Shown here one piece after another: positions 17,030-25,017 of a DNA stretch of 36,395 nt. Origin of the DNA: Methanobacteriota archaeon (GTDB lineage: Archaea; Thermoplasmatota; Poseidoniia; Poseidoniales; Thalassarchaeaceae); the NCBI GenBank assembly GCA_011523055.1, contig WTHQ01000034.1, forward strand, positions 1 through 36,395, read 5' to 3'. Numbering within the stretch: the first letter of the stretch is position 1; the number at the start of each line of letters is the position of its first letter. The notes beneath the pieces are model-generated. The model saw only the letters and a list, made by a program, of their open reading frames with translations. It did no database searches and was not told the DNA's origin. The position numbers and the translations under genes are program-made.

Positions 17030-19114
17030 TCAACTAGGTCCCTGCTTTCCCCATCTCTTGATGGCTATTGAGGAAGTTGAGACTATGAATAAAACCATCA
17101 GAAAAGGGGGAAGCCAAGTGGGTGCTCTATCCTCAATGACGATAGTGCCTGTGAGGTCTATGCTCATCTCTTTCCCGGATTGGGCATCAGACCAGATCAG
17201 CACCAGAGGAAGTTCCCCTGACTTCTCAGGAGTTACTTCTAGGAAAATCATAGTCTGACCCGGTCCAAGCAACGAAGCTGGGGATAGGTATGCCTCAGGA
17301 GAACATTTGTCATCGCTGCAGAGTTTCGCAGTCCCAGTACCTGAGCCATGATTTAGGATAGACGAAGAGACCGTGAGCCTCTGATTGGGAGTTGTCTGTC
17401 CTGATACCTCGATATTAGGATCTTCGATGAAGATGATCCCCTCACCAGGATATACACTCAATGGAAGGTCCATGAGCGATGTGTGGCCTGCGGGATCTGT
17501 TGCCTGGATTGAGATTGTATGCTCACCAGTGACCATGGGGCCAATGTTCAAATTTCCGTTGAAAGTTTGGTATAGGGTCGAGTCCACTTGGACGGTTCCG
17601 TCAACCATGATGGTCCAAACTGTTTCATTCAAGGCATCCAGTCTGTCGTAGGATTGATTCAACACGAGTACTATGGTCTCGCCCGATTTGAGATTGGATC
17701 CCACACCAAGTTCGACACCCTCGTGGATGATTACTGGAACTATGACCGGACCTTGATCGTCAACAACAGTGATGGTGAAATTAGACTCATTCCGGTTCCC
17801 CGATGAATCTTGAGCGGTAACTGCGAGATAATATGTCGTAGGTGACCTCTCTGCCATCCTATCTCCCGGTTCCCTGTGTTGACCGTTTGCAGAATCTCCG
17901 TGGTAGAAGGCTTCGGTTACCTCCATAGAATCGAAACCAGTTCTCACGAATCCCCCGCTTCGATTGGAGGAGATTGTGATTGAGACTGGATCACCGTTTT
18001 CGTCAATCGCTGATACCATGGCTCTGACCACGCTTCCAGAGGGGGAGGGGAAATCAAAGCCGTCCAATTCAACGTCATTCCAAATCCCCGTTCCGGATGA
18101 CAGGTGGAGTGAGATCGACAGATTAGGTGGTTCGTCATCAATAGTGAAGGTTTGAGCCCAGGCACTGCTGGAGTTGTGCCTATCCGTGCAAGTCATCGAC
18201 ATATGAATTCGATCTCCGTGGGACAGGTCGTAGTCACCAAGGGGCAGATTAATCTCGGCTGCTTCGAGGTTCTCGATCTCCAAGCTCCCCGAAATAGACC
18301 ACACTGGTATTGGCTCAGTTAAGCCACTGTCAGTGCAGGTTCCAGTGAATCTCAATTCAGAACCCGAGGGAGCAGTTGAGGACCCTCCTCCCTGCCTCAC
18401 TGCGGATGCGATCGGAGGTTCATTGATCCCCAAGGCCACTCGAATGTCGGAAAAGGCCGCGACGATTGACCGATCTATTGTGAAGCCATCTTCGTTGGGC
18501 GAGATGACTGCCGATTGGGCGCTAAATCTATACTCCCATGAGCTAGGCAGTATGATCTTCAATGGTACTTCCTCCACGATAGACCCAGTTCTCGGTATGT
18601 CCAACAATCGTACTTGCCTACTATCGCTTGATCCCGTGAGGTTCGCCCTCTCTGACCATCCCCACGGATGGTCCACGAGTACCGGCCCTATTCCGATTTC
18701 AAAAGGAGTGAATTGGATTTGGCTAGTCGAGAAAAATGGTGCGAGATCGAAGGAGCAGCAACCGCCCAATTCTCCATTCGTCCAAGTCCTATTTTGCTCG
18801 AGGCTAGAATGGAATTGGGTTGACTCAAATGAAGAAATAAAGCCATCCCCGTCTCCTAAATGAGCATCTACTTGATACCTCAATCCCATGTCCTTGTCGG
18901 GTAGGAAATCCACACCGATCATATTTGGTATCTGGATGTCAAGTTCCCAAGTCGCGAAGATTGTTTGTGATTGGCCTATATTTTGAAGAGTCAACGTAGC
19001 CTCCCCAGAAACCTCGTCAGGCTGTGAGACCTCTGTAGCAATGGAGTTTCCAGGGACTAGACACAGTACCATCGAGAGTGCCACGAACAAAGACGTGACG
19101 TCAAGTCTGACCAT
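17030..19114 (-). CDS. Large exported surface protein with Ig-like domains and C-terminal anchor helix
   Basis: This protein of about 694 residues has a signal peptide (VTSLFVALSMVLCLVPGNSIA) and a C-terminal membrane helix (FLMVLFIVSTSSIAIKRW) followed by a short basic tail, so most of it lies outside the cell. The body is rich in beta strands, Ser, Thr, Gly and Asp, with repeated Ig/cadherin-like phrases such as IDDEPPNLSIS, TAQDSSGNRNESN and QATDPAGHTS, and a CARDB-like segment before the anchor. Several N-x-S/T sites are possible glycosylation points. ATG at 19114 is chosen because it starts the signal peptide; GTG at 19162 would overlap the upstream gene. It is second in the four-gene operon ending in gmhA. 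Its exact function is unknown. Confidence 0.8.
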   Translation of the reverse strand: MVRLDVTSLFVALSMVLCLVPGNSIATEVSQPDEVSGEATLTLQNIGQSQTIFATWELDIQIPNMIGVDFLPDKDMGLRYQVDAHLGDGDGFISSFESTQFHSSLEQNRTWTNGELGGCCSFDLAPFFSTSQIQFTPFEIGIGPVLVDHPWGWSERANLTGSSDSRQVRLLDIPRTGSIVEEVPLKIILPSSWEYRFSAQSAVISPNEDGFTIDRSIVAAFSDIRVALGINEPPIASAVRQGGGSSTAPSGSELRFTGTCTDSGLTEPIPVWSISGSLEIENLEAAEINLPLGDYDLSHGDRIHMSMTCTDRHNSSSAWAQTFTIDDEPPNLSISLHLSSGTGIWNDVELDGFDFPSPSGSVVRAMVSAIDENGDPVSITISSNRSGGFVRTGFDSMEVTEAFYHGDSANGQHREPGDRMAERSPTTYYLAVTAQDSSGNRNESNFTITVVDDQGPVIVPVIIHEGVELGVGSNLKSGETIVLVLNQSYDRLDALNETVWTIMVDGTVQVDSTLYQTFNGNLNIGPMVTGEHTISIQATDPAGHTSLMDLPLSVYPGEGIIFIEDPNIEVSGQTTPNQRLTVSSSILNHGSGTGTAKLCSDDKCSPEAYLSPASLLGPGQTMIFLEVTPEKSGELPLVLIWSDAQSGKEMSIDLTGTIVIEDRAPTWLPPFLMVLFIVSTSSIAIKRWGKQGPS

Positions 19115-19139
19115 GGTCAACTCAGGCAGCAAGTTGGCT

Positions 19140-19421
19140 TCAACCCAGCGGATTCTCGTCACTGATGTCGATCGGCCTTAGTATTGAATACAGCGCGAAT
19201 GCTGCCCAGATGCCACCCAGAATTGCGAACGGCCACTCACCGGTCACTGCGGCTCTAATCGTGAGCGTTGTCTCCCCGACCCCCATCAGGCCAAGGTACA
19301 GAATCGACCTGCTTGAAAGCTGTCCTCGTGTCTCGAACGCGAATGCTGCGAGCACCAAAACCATTCCAGCGTATGCTCCAATCATCGTTAGGTCCATGAT
19401 TTTCGAAAGCGGGTTAGGCAC
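19140..19421 (-). CDS. Small membrane protein, CBU_0592-like family
   Basis: This 93-residue protein has three hydrophobic helices: IGAYAGMVLVLAAFAFET, SILYLGLMGVGETTLTI and WPFAILGGIWAAFALYSIL. The pattern (a loop with LSSRSILYL, then a helix ending in IWAAFALYSI) resembles the small CBU_0592-type membrane proteins, whose function is not established. It is the first gene of the minus-strand operon leading through the Ig-like surface protein to gmhA. GTG at 19421 is the listed start; ATG at 19397 is a possible shorter one that would keep all three helices. Confidence 0.7.
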   Translation of the reverse strand: MPNPLSKIMDLTMIGAYAGMVLVLAAFAFETRGQLSSRSILYLGLMGVGETTLTIRAAVTGEWPFAILGGIWAAFALYSILRPIDISDENPLG

Positions 19422-19487
19422 ATGAATGATCCCGAGGCTTTGCCAGAACGGGTAAAAGCATAGATGCGTAGGCTTACTCTGACTGTC

Positions 19488-21368
19488 ATGACGGTATGGA
19501 TTGTTGACTCAAACGCGTTTATTCACCTGGGTTCCATTGCCTCAGAAGAGGCAATTGAGTCATTGAAGGGCTCACTATCCGAACACGGAGGAGCAATTCA
19601 TGTGACCTCGGGGGTACATGACGAGGTTCGGACCGTCAGATTCAGGGCTTGGAGGGATCGGCCAAGAGTATTGGACGTGTTGAGCGATGTCCTCCACACT
19701 ACCCCAATTTCCGAAGGTGAGATCCGTGGTTTGGCTAATGCGATTGGAGAGAAGGCAGCACCACAGGATGTGGATGTGTCACTGATGGTCCTCGCAGCAA
19801 AAAAACATGGCATGGGTTTGGATGTGGTGTTGGTTTCAGATGATTACAAGATGACCACCACGAGGGAAAAGGCTGGTTTGGGATATGATACCTGCCCTCC
19901 GTCGACTTTCATACAGAGCCTCTCGGATGGTGCATCTGGTAAACACTCCAGTAGATTGAGGAGCTTAGCGAAGAGAATACGTGCCGCGGAGATGCGGTAT
20001 GCTATTAGCAGGGCTGGAGAATATGACATCCAGGGGAAGTTAACTTGGCTTATCGAAAGCCTGCTGTCAACAAAGCCCTCTCTCCCCCAACAAGTGAAGG
20101 AAAATGCTCCCAACAGTATTGAAACCTCAATACAGAGCTTGAGAAGGCACGTCGCTGGGGAGAATGTGAAGAAGTCAAACCTCAAGCGGCTAGGAGCACT
20201 ACCTGAGGTATGTCAACCGATTCGAGAGATTGATGATCACCTGGAGTCTCTATTGGGAGTCGAGGGGGATCCTAATGATCTGTACCTATCTGGCCTCGAG
20301 GTGCTGCAGAGTGTCCTGGAGAGGGTTGGGGCCGGGCTTTCGCCTCTTGGTGATGAGCAATGCATGATTGCCCACAGGGTAATGGCTGGACCGGTCTCCA
20401 GATTGGAGTCCGTACTGGGGCTACTGGCCGGATCGCTTGGCAGAGGGCATGCCTCTAGTCTGCACATGGCAAGGGCCCTCAGCCAATCGACCCTATCTGA
20501 TGATTCCAGGGCAGAAGCGATGACGATGCATCACTTGGGGCTCATGGCAATCGCATCCGGAGATAACCTGCGAGCCTCCATGCTTTTTGAGAGGGCAGCT
20601 GATCAATCCGCATTGGCAGGCGACTCGAGTTTAGCTCATCTCATTGCAGCCGGAATCTCAAGGCACCTCGCAGGAGAGGATGATGACGCCAAGACATTGA
20701 TCGCTACCGCTGCCAGAATCGTGCAAGAGGATAAGGAGTCGGCCATTGAGCCAATATTAGGACTGGCAAGATCCTTGATGGGAATAGACAGGCCTTGGCT
20801 TGCCCTTGAGCTGTTTGATGAAGCACTGGAATGCGCTGTGGAGTCTGGAGCAAGTGCAGAGGTCGAAAGGATAACCAATCTACTCACATTAGTGAATGTC
20901 GCAGCAGTTGGCGAAGAGGATGGCACAAGAAAGAAGACAAGGGATCTACTTGACAGATTGAATGAAATTCAGCTTGAATCTCAAGAGGAAATACAAGTTG
21001 TGAACGAAGAAATAGATCAGTTGGTTGAATCGCAATTATCACCCTTAAACGAGACATGGAGGGATTGGAGAGATTCCTCTGATTTGATCCCCGAGAACGA
21101 GGCTCTCATCGTAGTTAGGGTTGTTAGGAACGACGAGGGAGTACTTGCAGTGACTCATCATCCAGACATCGGTGGTCTTGGTCTTTGGTTACCTGGCGAA
21201 TCTCCGGATTTGGCTCCAGGCGTCGCAGTGTCCATAGGTGGCACGCGAATCAAGCTCGCCGAAGCGAGCAATGACCTTATTCAATCCCAAAACATCAGAG
21301 GAGTAATCGCAGTCGAGTCCCCGGGGGAACTTGTGGTGTCAATAAACTCCCTTGGCGAGGATGTCTAA
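19488..21368 (+). CDS. PIN-domain protein with long helical repeat region
   Basis: This protein of about 626 residues starts with a PIN nuclease domain (1-150). VDSNAFIHLG supplies the first aspartate (D7), SGVHDEV a conserved acid, QDVDVSLMVLA a third, and LVSDDYKM the last, so the four-acid metal site of PIN RNases looks intact. Residues of about 160-510 are helical and TPR-like (EAMTMHHLGLMAIASGDNL, RASMLFERAADQSALAGD). The last 100 residues form a beta-rich domain (ALIVVRVVRNDEGVLAVTH) that I do not recognise. ATG at 19488 is preferred because it begins at the PIN core; ATG at 19464 adds 8 residues. There is no adjacent antitoxin, and the size argues against a VapC toxin. An RNA-processing role is plausible. 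Confidence 0.78.
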   Translation: MTVWIVDSNAFIHLGSIASEEAIESLKGSLSEHGGAIHVTSGVHDEVRTVRFRAWRDRPRVLDVLSDVLHTTPISEGEIRGLANAIGEKAAPQDVDVSLMVLAAKKHGMGLDVVLVSDDYKMTTTREKAGLGYDTCPPSTFIQSLSDGASGKHSSRLRSLAKRIRAAEMRYAISRAGEYDIQGKLTWLIESLLSTKPSLPQQVKENAPNSIETSIQSLRRHVAGENVKKSNLKRLGALPEVCQPIREIDDHLESLLGVEGDPNDLYLSGLEVLQSVLERVGAGLSPLGDEQCMIAHRVMAGPVSRLESVLGLLAGSLGRGHASSLHMARALSQSTLSDDSRAEAMTMHHLGLMAIASGDNLRASMLFERAADQSALAGDSSLAHLIAAGISRHLAGEDDDAKTLIATAARIVQEDKESAIEPILGLARSLMGIDRPWLALELFDEALECAVESGASAEVERITNLLTLVNVAAVGEEDGTRKKTRDLLDRLNEIQLESQEEIQVVNEEIDQLVESQLSPLNETWRDWRDSSDLIPENEALIVVRVVRNDEGVLAVTHHPDIGGLGLWLPGESPDLAPGVAVSIGGTRIKLAEASNDLIQSQNIRGVIAVESPGELVVSINSLGEDV

Positions 21369-21390
21369 TCACCTTCGTGATTGTGTCGAA

Positions 21391-21404
21391 CACCACGAGT
21401 GGTG
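21391..21404. terminator. Short hairpin between convergent PIN and fasciclin genes
   Basis: CACCAC and GTGGTG are perfect complements separated by two bases, inside the 39-bp gap between convergent stops at 21368 and 21408. A weaker TCAC...GTGA hairpin lies just before it. There is no clear T-run, so a termination role is only inferred from location. Confidence 0.3.
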
Positions 21405-21407
21405 CCC

Positions 21408-23159
21408 TCAGTAATTCCTTCTGGTCGCTACCATCGCAGCCCCGATCATCGCGATCAGGACTGTGGCACCCAGGAACCCTGGCACACTCTCTGTCTCTGG
21501 CTCCGCTGAGGGTGGTGGTGGTGCGATGCCAGTGCCAACCACGACAATGCCGACCATGTCCATGGAGACGTGGGGTTCGCAGATGTAATGGAAAGTGCCA
21601 TCTTGGTCGAATGTGATCCTAAAGTCCTCTGTGACCTCAGGCTGTCCGCTGTATTGGCCCCCAGCCTTGCGTTCGGTATCCCCTGCAGAGTCTATCTCAG
21701 CGACGTTGTGGCCCATGGACTCATCGTTCCATATCCAGCACACAGTTTCCCCGACCGCAATCGAGATATCGGGATTGTCGAAGGCGAATCCCGTATCGTC
21801 TATTCCCACTACGTAGTCGCACCCCTCTGGAGTGACTTGCTCATCCGCAGGCGGCATGAGGACCTTGTCGATGACGTGAATGACCCCGTTGGAGGCAGGG
21901 ACGTCCGCGAGGGTGACATTGGCGTCGTTGACCATGACCCCTTCACCAACGGCGAAGGTCAGGTCGTCACCATTGAGCGATGTCGCCGTCATGCCGTCTG
22001 TGAGGGCCGAGGAGTTCACCGAGCCGGACACCACGTGGTAGGTCAGTATGTCTGTGAGCGTTTCCTTACCGTTCTCTGTGTCAAGCGCGGCGAGGTCGAT
22101 TCCAGCCGCGGCAAAGGCCGCGTCGGTCGGTGCGAAGACCGTGAACGGACCAGCCCCCTGCAGGGTTGCCACCAGGTCAGCCTGGGCTAGGGCAGCAACG
22201 AGGGAGTTGTGTATCGTCGTCGCCTGGGCGGTCATCGCTATGTTGACGGCCGGGGCCCATGTGTAGGCCTCGCAGACCGTCTGGTTGACGGTTGGGTCCG
22301 CCACGTGGCTGACCATGTTGTAGCATCCGGTGAACGTCATCCCGTTGAAGTCCTGGTCCACGTAGTAGGCATAGGCCATGCACTCAGCGTAGGACGCACC
22401 AGCTGAGATGGTGTGAGTGGCTGTGTTGTAGCAGATCTCACCTTCTGCTTCAGAAGCGTCCGCAGGCGGCATGAGGACCTTGTCGATGACGTGAATGACC
22501 CCGTTGGAGGCAGGGACGTCCGCGAGGGTGACATTGGCGTCGTTGACCATGACCCCTTCACCAACGGCGAAGGTCAGGTCGTCACCATTGAGCGATGTCG
22601 CCGTCATGCCGTCTGTGAGGGCCGAGGAGTTCACCGAGCCGGACACCACGTGGTAGGTCAGTATGTCTGTGAGCGTTTCCTTACCGTTCTCTGTGTCAAG
22701 CGCGGCGAGGTCGATTCCAGCCGCGGCAAAGGCCGCGTCGGTCGGTGCGAAGACCGTGAACGGACCAGCCCCCTGCAGGGTTGCCACCAGGTCAGCCTGG
22801 GCTAGGGCAGCAACGAGGGAGTTGTGTATCGTCGTCGCCTGGGCGGTCATCGCTATGTTGACGGCCGGGGCCCATGTGTAGGCCTCGCAGACCGTCTGGT
22901 TGACGGTTGGGTCCGCCACGTGGCTGACCATGTTGTAGCATCCGGTGAACGTCATCCCGTTGAAGTCCTGGTCCACGTAGTAGGCATAGGCCATGCACTC
23001 AGCGTAGGACGCACCAGCTGAGATGGTGTGAGTGGCTGTGTTGTAGCAGATCTCACCTTCAGATGGAGTTGGTTCCGCACTCTCGTTCCCTTCGGCGATC
23101 GTCATGGGAGTCATGAGCAGTAATCCGATAAGAAATGTGGCAATGGCTCTGTTCGTCAT
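21408..23159 (-). CDS. Exported protein with two cysteine module + fasciclin units, type I copper domain and PGF-CTERM-like anchor
   Basis: This 583-residue surface protein begins with a signal peptide (TNRAIATFLIGLLLMTPMTIA). Two 205-residue units follow. Each has a module of about 65 residues with four cysteines (CYNTATH, ECMAYAYYV, GCYNMVSHV, VCEAYTW), then a fasciclin (FAS1) domain (FTVFAPTDAAFAA, LTYHVVSGS, NGVIHVIDKVLMPP). A cupredoxin domain comes next, with ligands in MGHNV and in CEPHVSMDM (Cys, His, Met), as in plastocyanin-like blue copper proteins. The end, VPGFLGATVLIAMIGAAMVATRR, looks like a PGF-CTERM archaeosortase signal. ATG at 23159 is chosen over TTG at 23174 because GGAGG lies 6 bp upstream. 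The gene is visibly richer in G+C than its neighbours. An electron-carrying or adhesive envelope role is inferred. Confidence 0.9.
   Translation of the reverse strand: MTNRAIATFLIGLLLMTPMTIAEGNESAEPTPSEGEICYNTATHTISAGASYAECMAYAYYVDQDFNGMTFTGCYNMVSHVADPTVNQTVCEAYTWAPAVNIAMTAQATTIHNSLVAALAQADLVATLQGAGPFTVFAPTDAAFAAAGIDLAALDTENGKETLTDILTYHVVSGSVNSSALTDGMTATSLNGDDLTFAVGEGVMVNDANVTLADVPASNGVIHVIDKVLMPPADASEAEGEICYNTATHTISAGASYAECMAYAYYVDQDFNGMTFTGCYNMVSHVADPTVNQTVCEAYTWAPAVNIAMTAQATTIHNSLVAALAQADLVATLQGAGPFTVFAPTDAAFAAAGIDLAALDTENGKETLTDILTYHVVSGSVNSSALTDGMTATSLNGDDLTFAVGEGVMVNDANVTLADVPASNGVIHVIDKVLMPPADEQVTPEGCDYVVGIDDTGFAFDNPDISIAVGETVCWIWNDESMGHNVAEIDSAGDTERKAGGQYSGQPEVTEDFRITFDQDGTFHYICEPHVSMDMVGIVVVGTGIAPPPPSAEPETESVPGFLGATVLIAMIGAAMVATRRNY
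21844..22445. repeat. 602-bp direct repeat, copy 1 (second protein unit)
   Basis: This copy encodes the second cysteine-module + FAS1 unit of the surface protein. Comparing it by eye with 22459-23060, at an offset of exactly 615 bp, I found no difference over 602 bp, including third codon positions. Identity starts at the 3' side of the FAS1 unit and ends in the codons just before the first cysteine. Confidence 0.9.
22459..23060. repeat. 602-bp direct repeat, copy 2 (first protein unit)
   Basis: This is the partner of 21844-22445. The two copies are separated by 13 bp (22446-22458) coding for the short EASEA-like linker. The boundaries are clear: after 23060 the sequence changes to the signal-peptide side of the gene. 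It indicates a very recent in-frame tandem duplication, ongoing gene conversion, or an assembly duplication. Confidence 0.9.
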
Positions 23160-23255
23160 GGGGATCCTCCCCAAAGGGACTCTATTGAATGGCTGTATTT
23201 TTCTTCGTCAATGGAGTTCCTCAGAACGCTTGATTAAAAGAAATGCAACCTTGCA

Positions 23256-23999
23256 ATGAATCAGATGAGTCAGGTGGAAGGGTTTGGGACCTTTTTGGCA
23301 TCAAGAAGGTCTACGCGTGACTATCTGCCAGATCCCGTCCCGAATGACATCATCGAAGAAATCATCAGAGATGGGCTGACAGCACCCAGCTGGAGCAACA
23401 CAAGGCCGTTCATGGTGGCTGTCGCAACCGGCGATGTTCGAGACCGATTATCAGAGGAGTTCCTTAGACGATGGAACGCTGTCAAAGATTTTCGAGGTTC
23501 CGGCCTGAAGGCAAAAGTCGGCACCATACTGCGAAGGTACGGTTTTCCAACGAGCAACTGGCTGGTTGTCAAAAAGTACCACAAAGACTTACTTCCTAGA
23601 TCTCAGAAAATAGGGAAGGATTTGTATTCCCACCTGGAAATTGACAGGAAGGACACGGACTCCAGGAACGAGTTCTGGGCCCGGAACTATGAGTTCTTTG
23701 GGGCCCCAGTCGAGTTGTTCGTATTCACCCACAAGAGCTTAGGCAAGTTTGCAGCCTCTGATGCAGGCCTCTTCATGCAGAACTTGATTCTCTCGGCCCA
23801 TTCAAAGGGGCTAGGCACATGCGCACAGGGTGCTGTTGCTGTGTGGGAAGATGCAGTACGCAACGAGTTTGACATTAGCAAAAACTACTCGCTGCTGTGC
23901 GGAATCTGCGTAGGTTATCCCAGCGAGAACTCGATCAATCAATTCAGGGCAGACAGGATACCCCCTTCAGACATAATTCCCCCATTGCTCCGGGACTAG
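23256..23999 (+). CDS. Nitroreductase-family flavoprotein
   Basis: This 247-residue protein belongs to the FMN-dependent nitroreductase family, cytosolic NAD(P)H-using reductases with diverse substrates. The N-terminal signature SRRSTRDYLPDPVPNDIIEEI is the usual flavin-phosphate binding region, followed by LTAPSWSNTRPFMVAV. Later segments include DAGLFMQNLILSAHSKGLGTCAQGAV and a C-terminal GICVGYPSE. These correspond to the conserved helix and the GY/F-P region before the C-terminal arm. The natural substrate cannot be read from sequence. ATG at 23256 is the start. The gene diverges from the fasciclin gene across about 96 bp and is followed 35 bp later by the DsrE-like gene. Confidence 0.88.
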   Translation: MNQMSQVEGFGTFLASRRSTRDYLPDPVPNDIIEEIIRDGLTAPSWSNTRPFMVAVATGDVRDRLSEEFLRRWNAVKDFRGSGLKAKVGTILRRYGFPTSNWLVVKKYHKDLLPRSQKIGKDLYSHLEIDRKDTDSRNEFWARNYEFFGAPVELFVFTHKSLGKFAASDAGLFMQNLILSAHSKGLGTCAQGAVAVWEDAVRNEFDISKNYSLLCGICVGYPSENSINQFRADRIPPSDIIPPLLRD

Positions 24000-24034
24000 A
24001 CTGTTCAAGTACTCCCCTAGTTACCCCGTTCACA

Positions 24035-24424
24035 ATGAGCAGGAAGTACTTCGTGAAATTCGTCTCAGAACCCAATAATGACCTGATGAAGACCATCGTT
24101 GGAATCGCTTGCACGGCACGGGCGATTGAAGATGGTCACGAGGTGAGTGTTTTTTTCGCCGCCTCTGGTACGAGGCTGCTAGACACGACTTACATCAAAC
24201 AACTGAACAAAGAGATGGGCCCTGAATCTAGCATTGTTTCTGACATGATGGACACAATCACTGCTAAAGCCACTCTCTATTGCTCCTTCGCCTCAGTCAA
24301 AGCCACGCTCGGGATCAGTGAGGGAGACGGAGCGTTGATCGTGAGAGATGACGAAATTGAATGGAGCGGACCCCCAGGAGTGATACAGCTCGCCTCCAAC
24401 TCTGAAGTACAGTTGGTGTACTAA
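24035..24424 (+). CDS. DsrE-like family small protein
   Basis: This 129-residue protein has the alpha/beta pattern of the DsrE/DsrF-like fold: an N-terminal strand (KYFVKFVSEPN), then TIVGIACTARAIEDGHEVSVFFAASGTRLL, where a helix leads into a strand and glycine loop, then ATLYCSFASVKATLG, which has a cysteine near the position used for persulfide transfer in TusD/DsrE. A C-terminal LASNSEVQLVY strand ends it. In this family some members carry sulfur in relay pathways and others have no known role. ATG at 24035 is selected because an upstream extension to 23897 would overlap the nitroreductase gene and shows no conserved sequence. It may be co-transcribed with the nitroreductase. Confidence 0.7.
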   Translation: MSRKYFVKFVSEPNNDLMKTIVGIACTARAIEDGHEVSVFFAASGTRLLDTTYIKQLNKEMGPESSIVSDMMDTITAKATLYCSFASVKATLGISEGDGALIVRDDEIEWSGPPGVIQLASNSEVQLVY

Positions 24425-24434
24425 TTCTCCTAAG

Positions 24435-24442
24435 AATATAAT
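24435..24442 (+). promoter_or_regulatory. Possible TATA box upstream of ndk
   Basis: AATATAAT lies in the 96-bp gap between the DsrE-like gene and ndk, the only strongly A+T-rich octamer there. If it is the TATA box, transcription would begin near 24466 and leave a leader of about 55 bases before the ndk start. No conserved BRE can be assigned with confidence. Confidence 0.3.
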
Positions 24443-24520
24443 CGAATCCAACTGATTGAAACAATGCCCAGCCCTTTGACTTACTTTGCGTTGAAATAGG
24501 GATGCGGAGTCGGGCGGACC

Positions 24521-24976
24521 ATGGTAGACATGCAGACGACCTTCATTATGATCAAACCAGATGGTGTTCAGAGAGGCCTTGTGGCTGACATTATCGGAAG
24601 ATTCGAGACCAAGGGGCTACGTCTCGTTGGCCTGAGGCAGCTTATCCCATCCTTGGAGCTTGCCGAGACACATTACGCCGTGCACAAGGAACGTCCCTTC
24701 TATGGGGGCCTCATAGATTTCATCACCTCAGGTCCGGTTGTAGCCATGGCTTGGACAGGTGTGGATGCGATAAACGTGGCAAGAAACATCATCGGACCTA
24801 CTGATGGTCGAGTTGCAGCTCCCGGCACGATTCGTGGAGACCTCGCTATGGACATTGGGCACAACGTAATCCATGGCTCTGACGGGGAGGACACGGCGAA
24901 GTTCGAGCTGAGCCTATGGTTCCCAAATGGCCTCGTCGATTGGGTGCGTGATAGTGAAACCCACATCTACGAGTGA
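24521..24976 (+). CDS. ndk: Nucleoside diphosphate kinase
   Basis: This 151-residue enzyme transfers the gamma phosphate between nucleoside triphosphates and diphosphates through a phosphohistidine. The N-terminal [19 protein letters not shown], the [21 protein letters not shown] segment, [18 protein letters not shown] and the active-site NVIHGSD (H118) are all intact. Length is normal. ATG at 24521 is used; an ATG three codons later is an alternative that would match the usual short N-terminus. It lies 41 bp upstream of infB on the same strand, an arrangement that links nucleotide supply with translation, and the two may be co-transcribed. Confidence 0.98.
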   Translation: MVDMQTTFIMIKPDGVQRGLVADIIGRFETKGLRLVGLRQLIPSLELAETHYAVHKERPFYGGLIDFITSGPVVAMAWTGVDAINVARNIIGPTDGRVAAPGTIRGDLAMDIGHNVIHGSDGEDTAKFELSLWFPNGLVDWVRDSETHIYE

Positions 24977-25017
24977 GCTAAATCGGCTTCGGGGAAACGA
25001 TATGGGGTATCGATACA

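Noticed and set aside
18333-18863. 176-codon open frame opposite the Ig-like surface protein
   Set aside because: No domain or signal; the minus-strand protein explains this DNA with a signal peptide and anchor.
21570-22805. Long plus-strand open frames through the fasciclin gene
   Set aside because: They are duplicated exactly with the 615-bp repeat and read antisense to a convincing exported protein; the high G+C keeps stop codons rare.
23897-24034. 46-codon N-terminal extension of the DsrE-like protein
   Set aside because: It would overlap the nitroreductase gene by about 100 bp, and the fold begins cleanly at the ATG at 24035.
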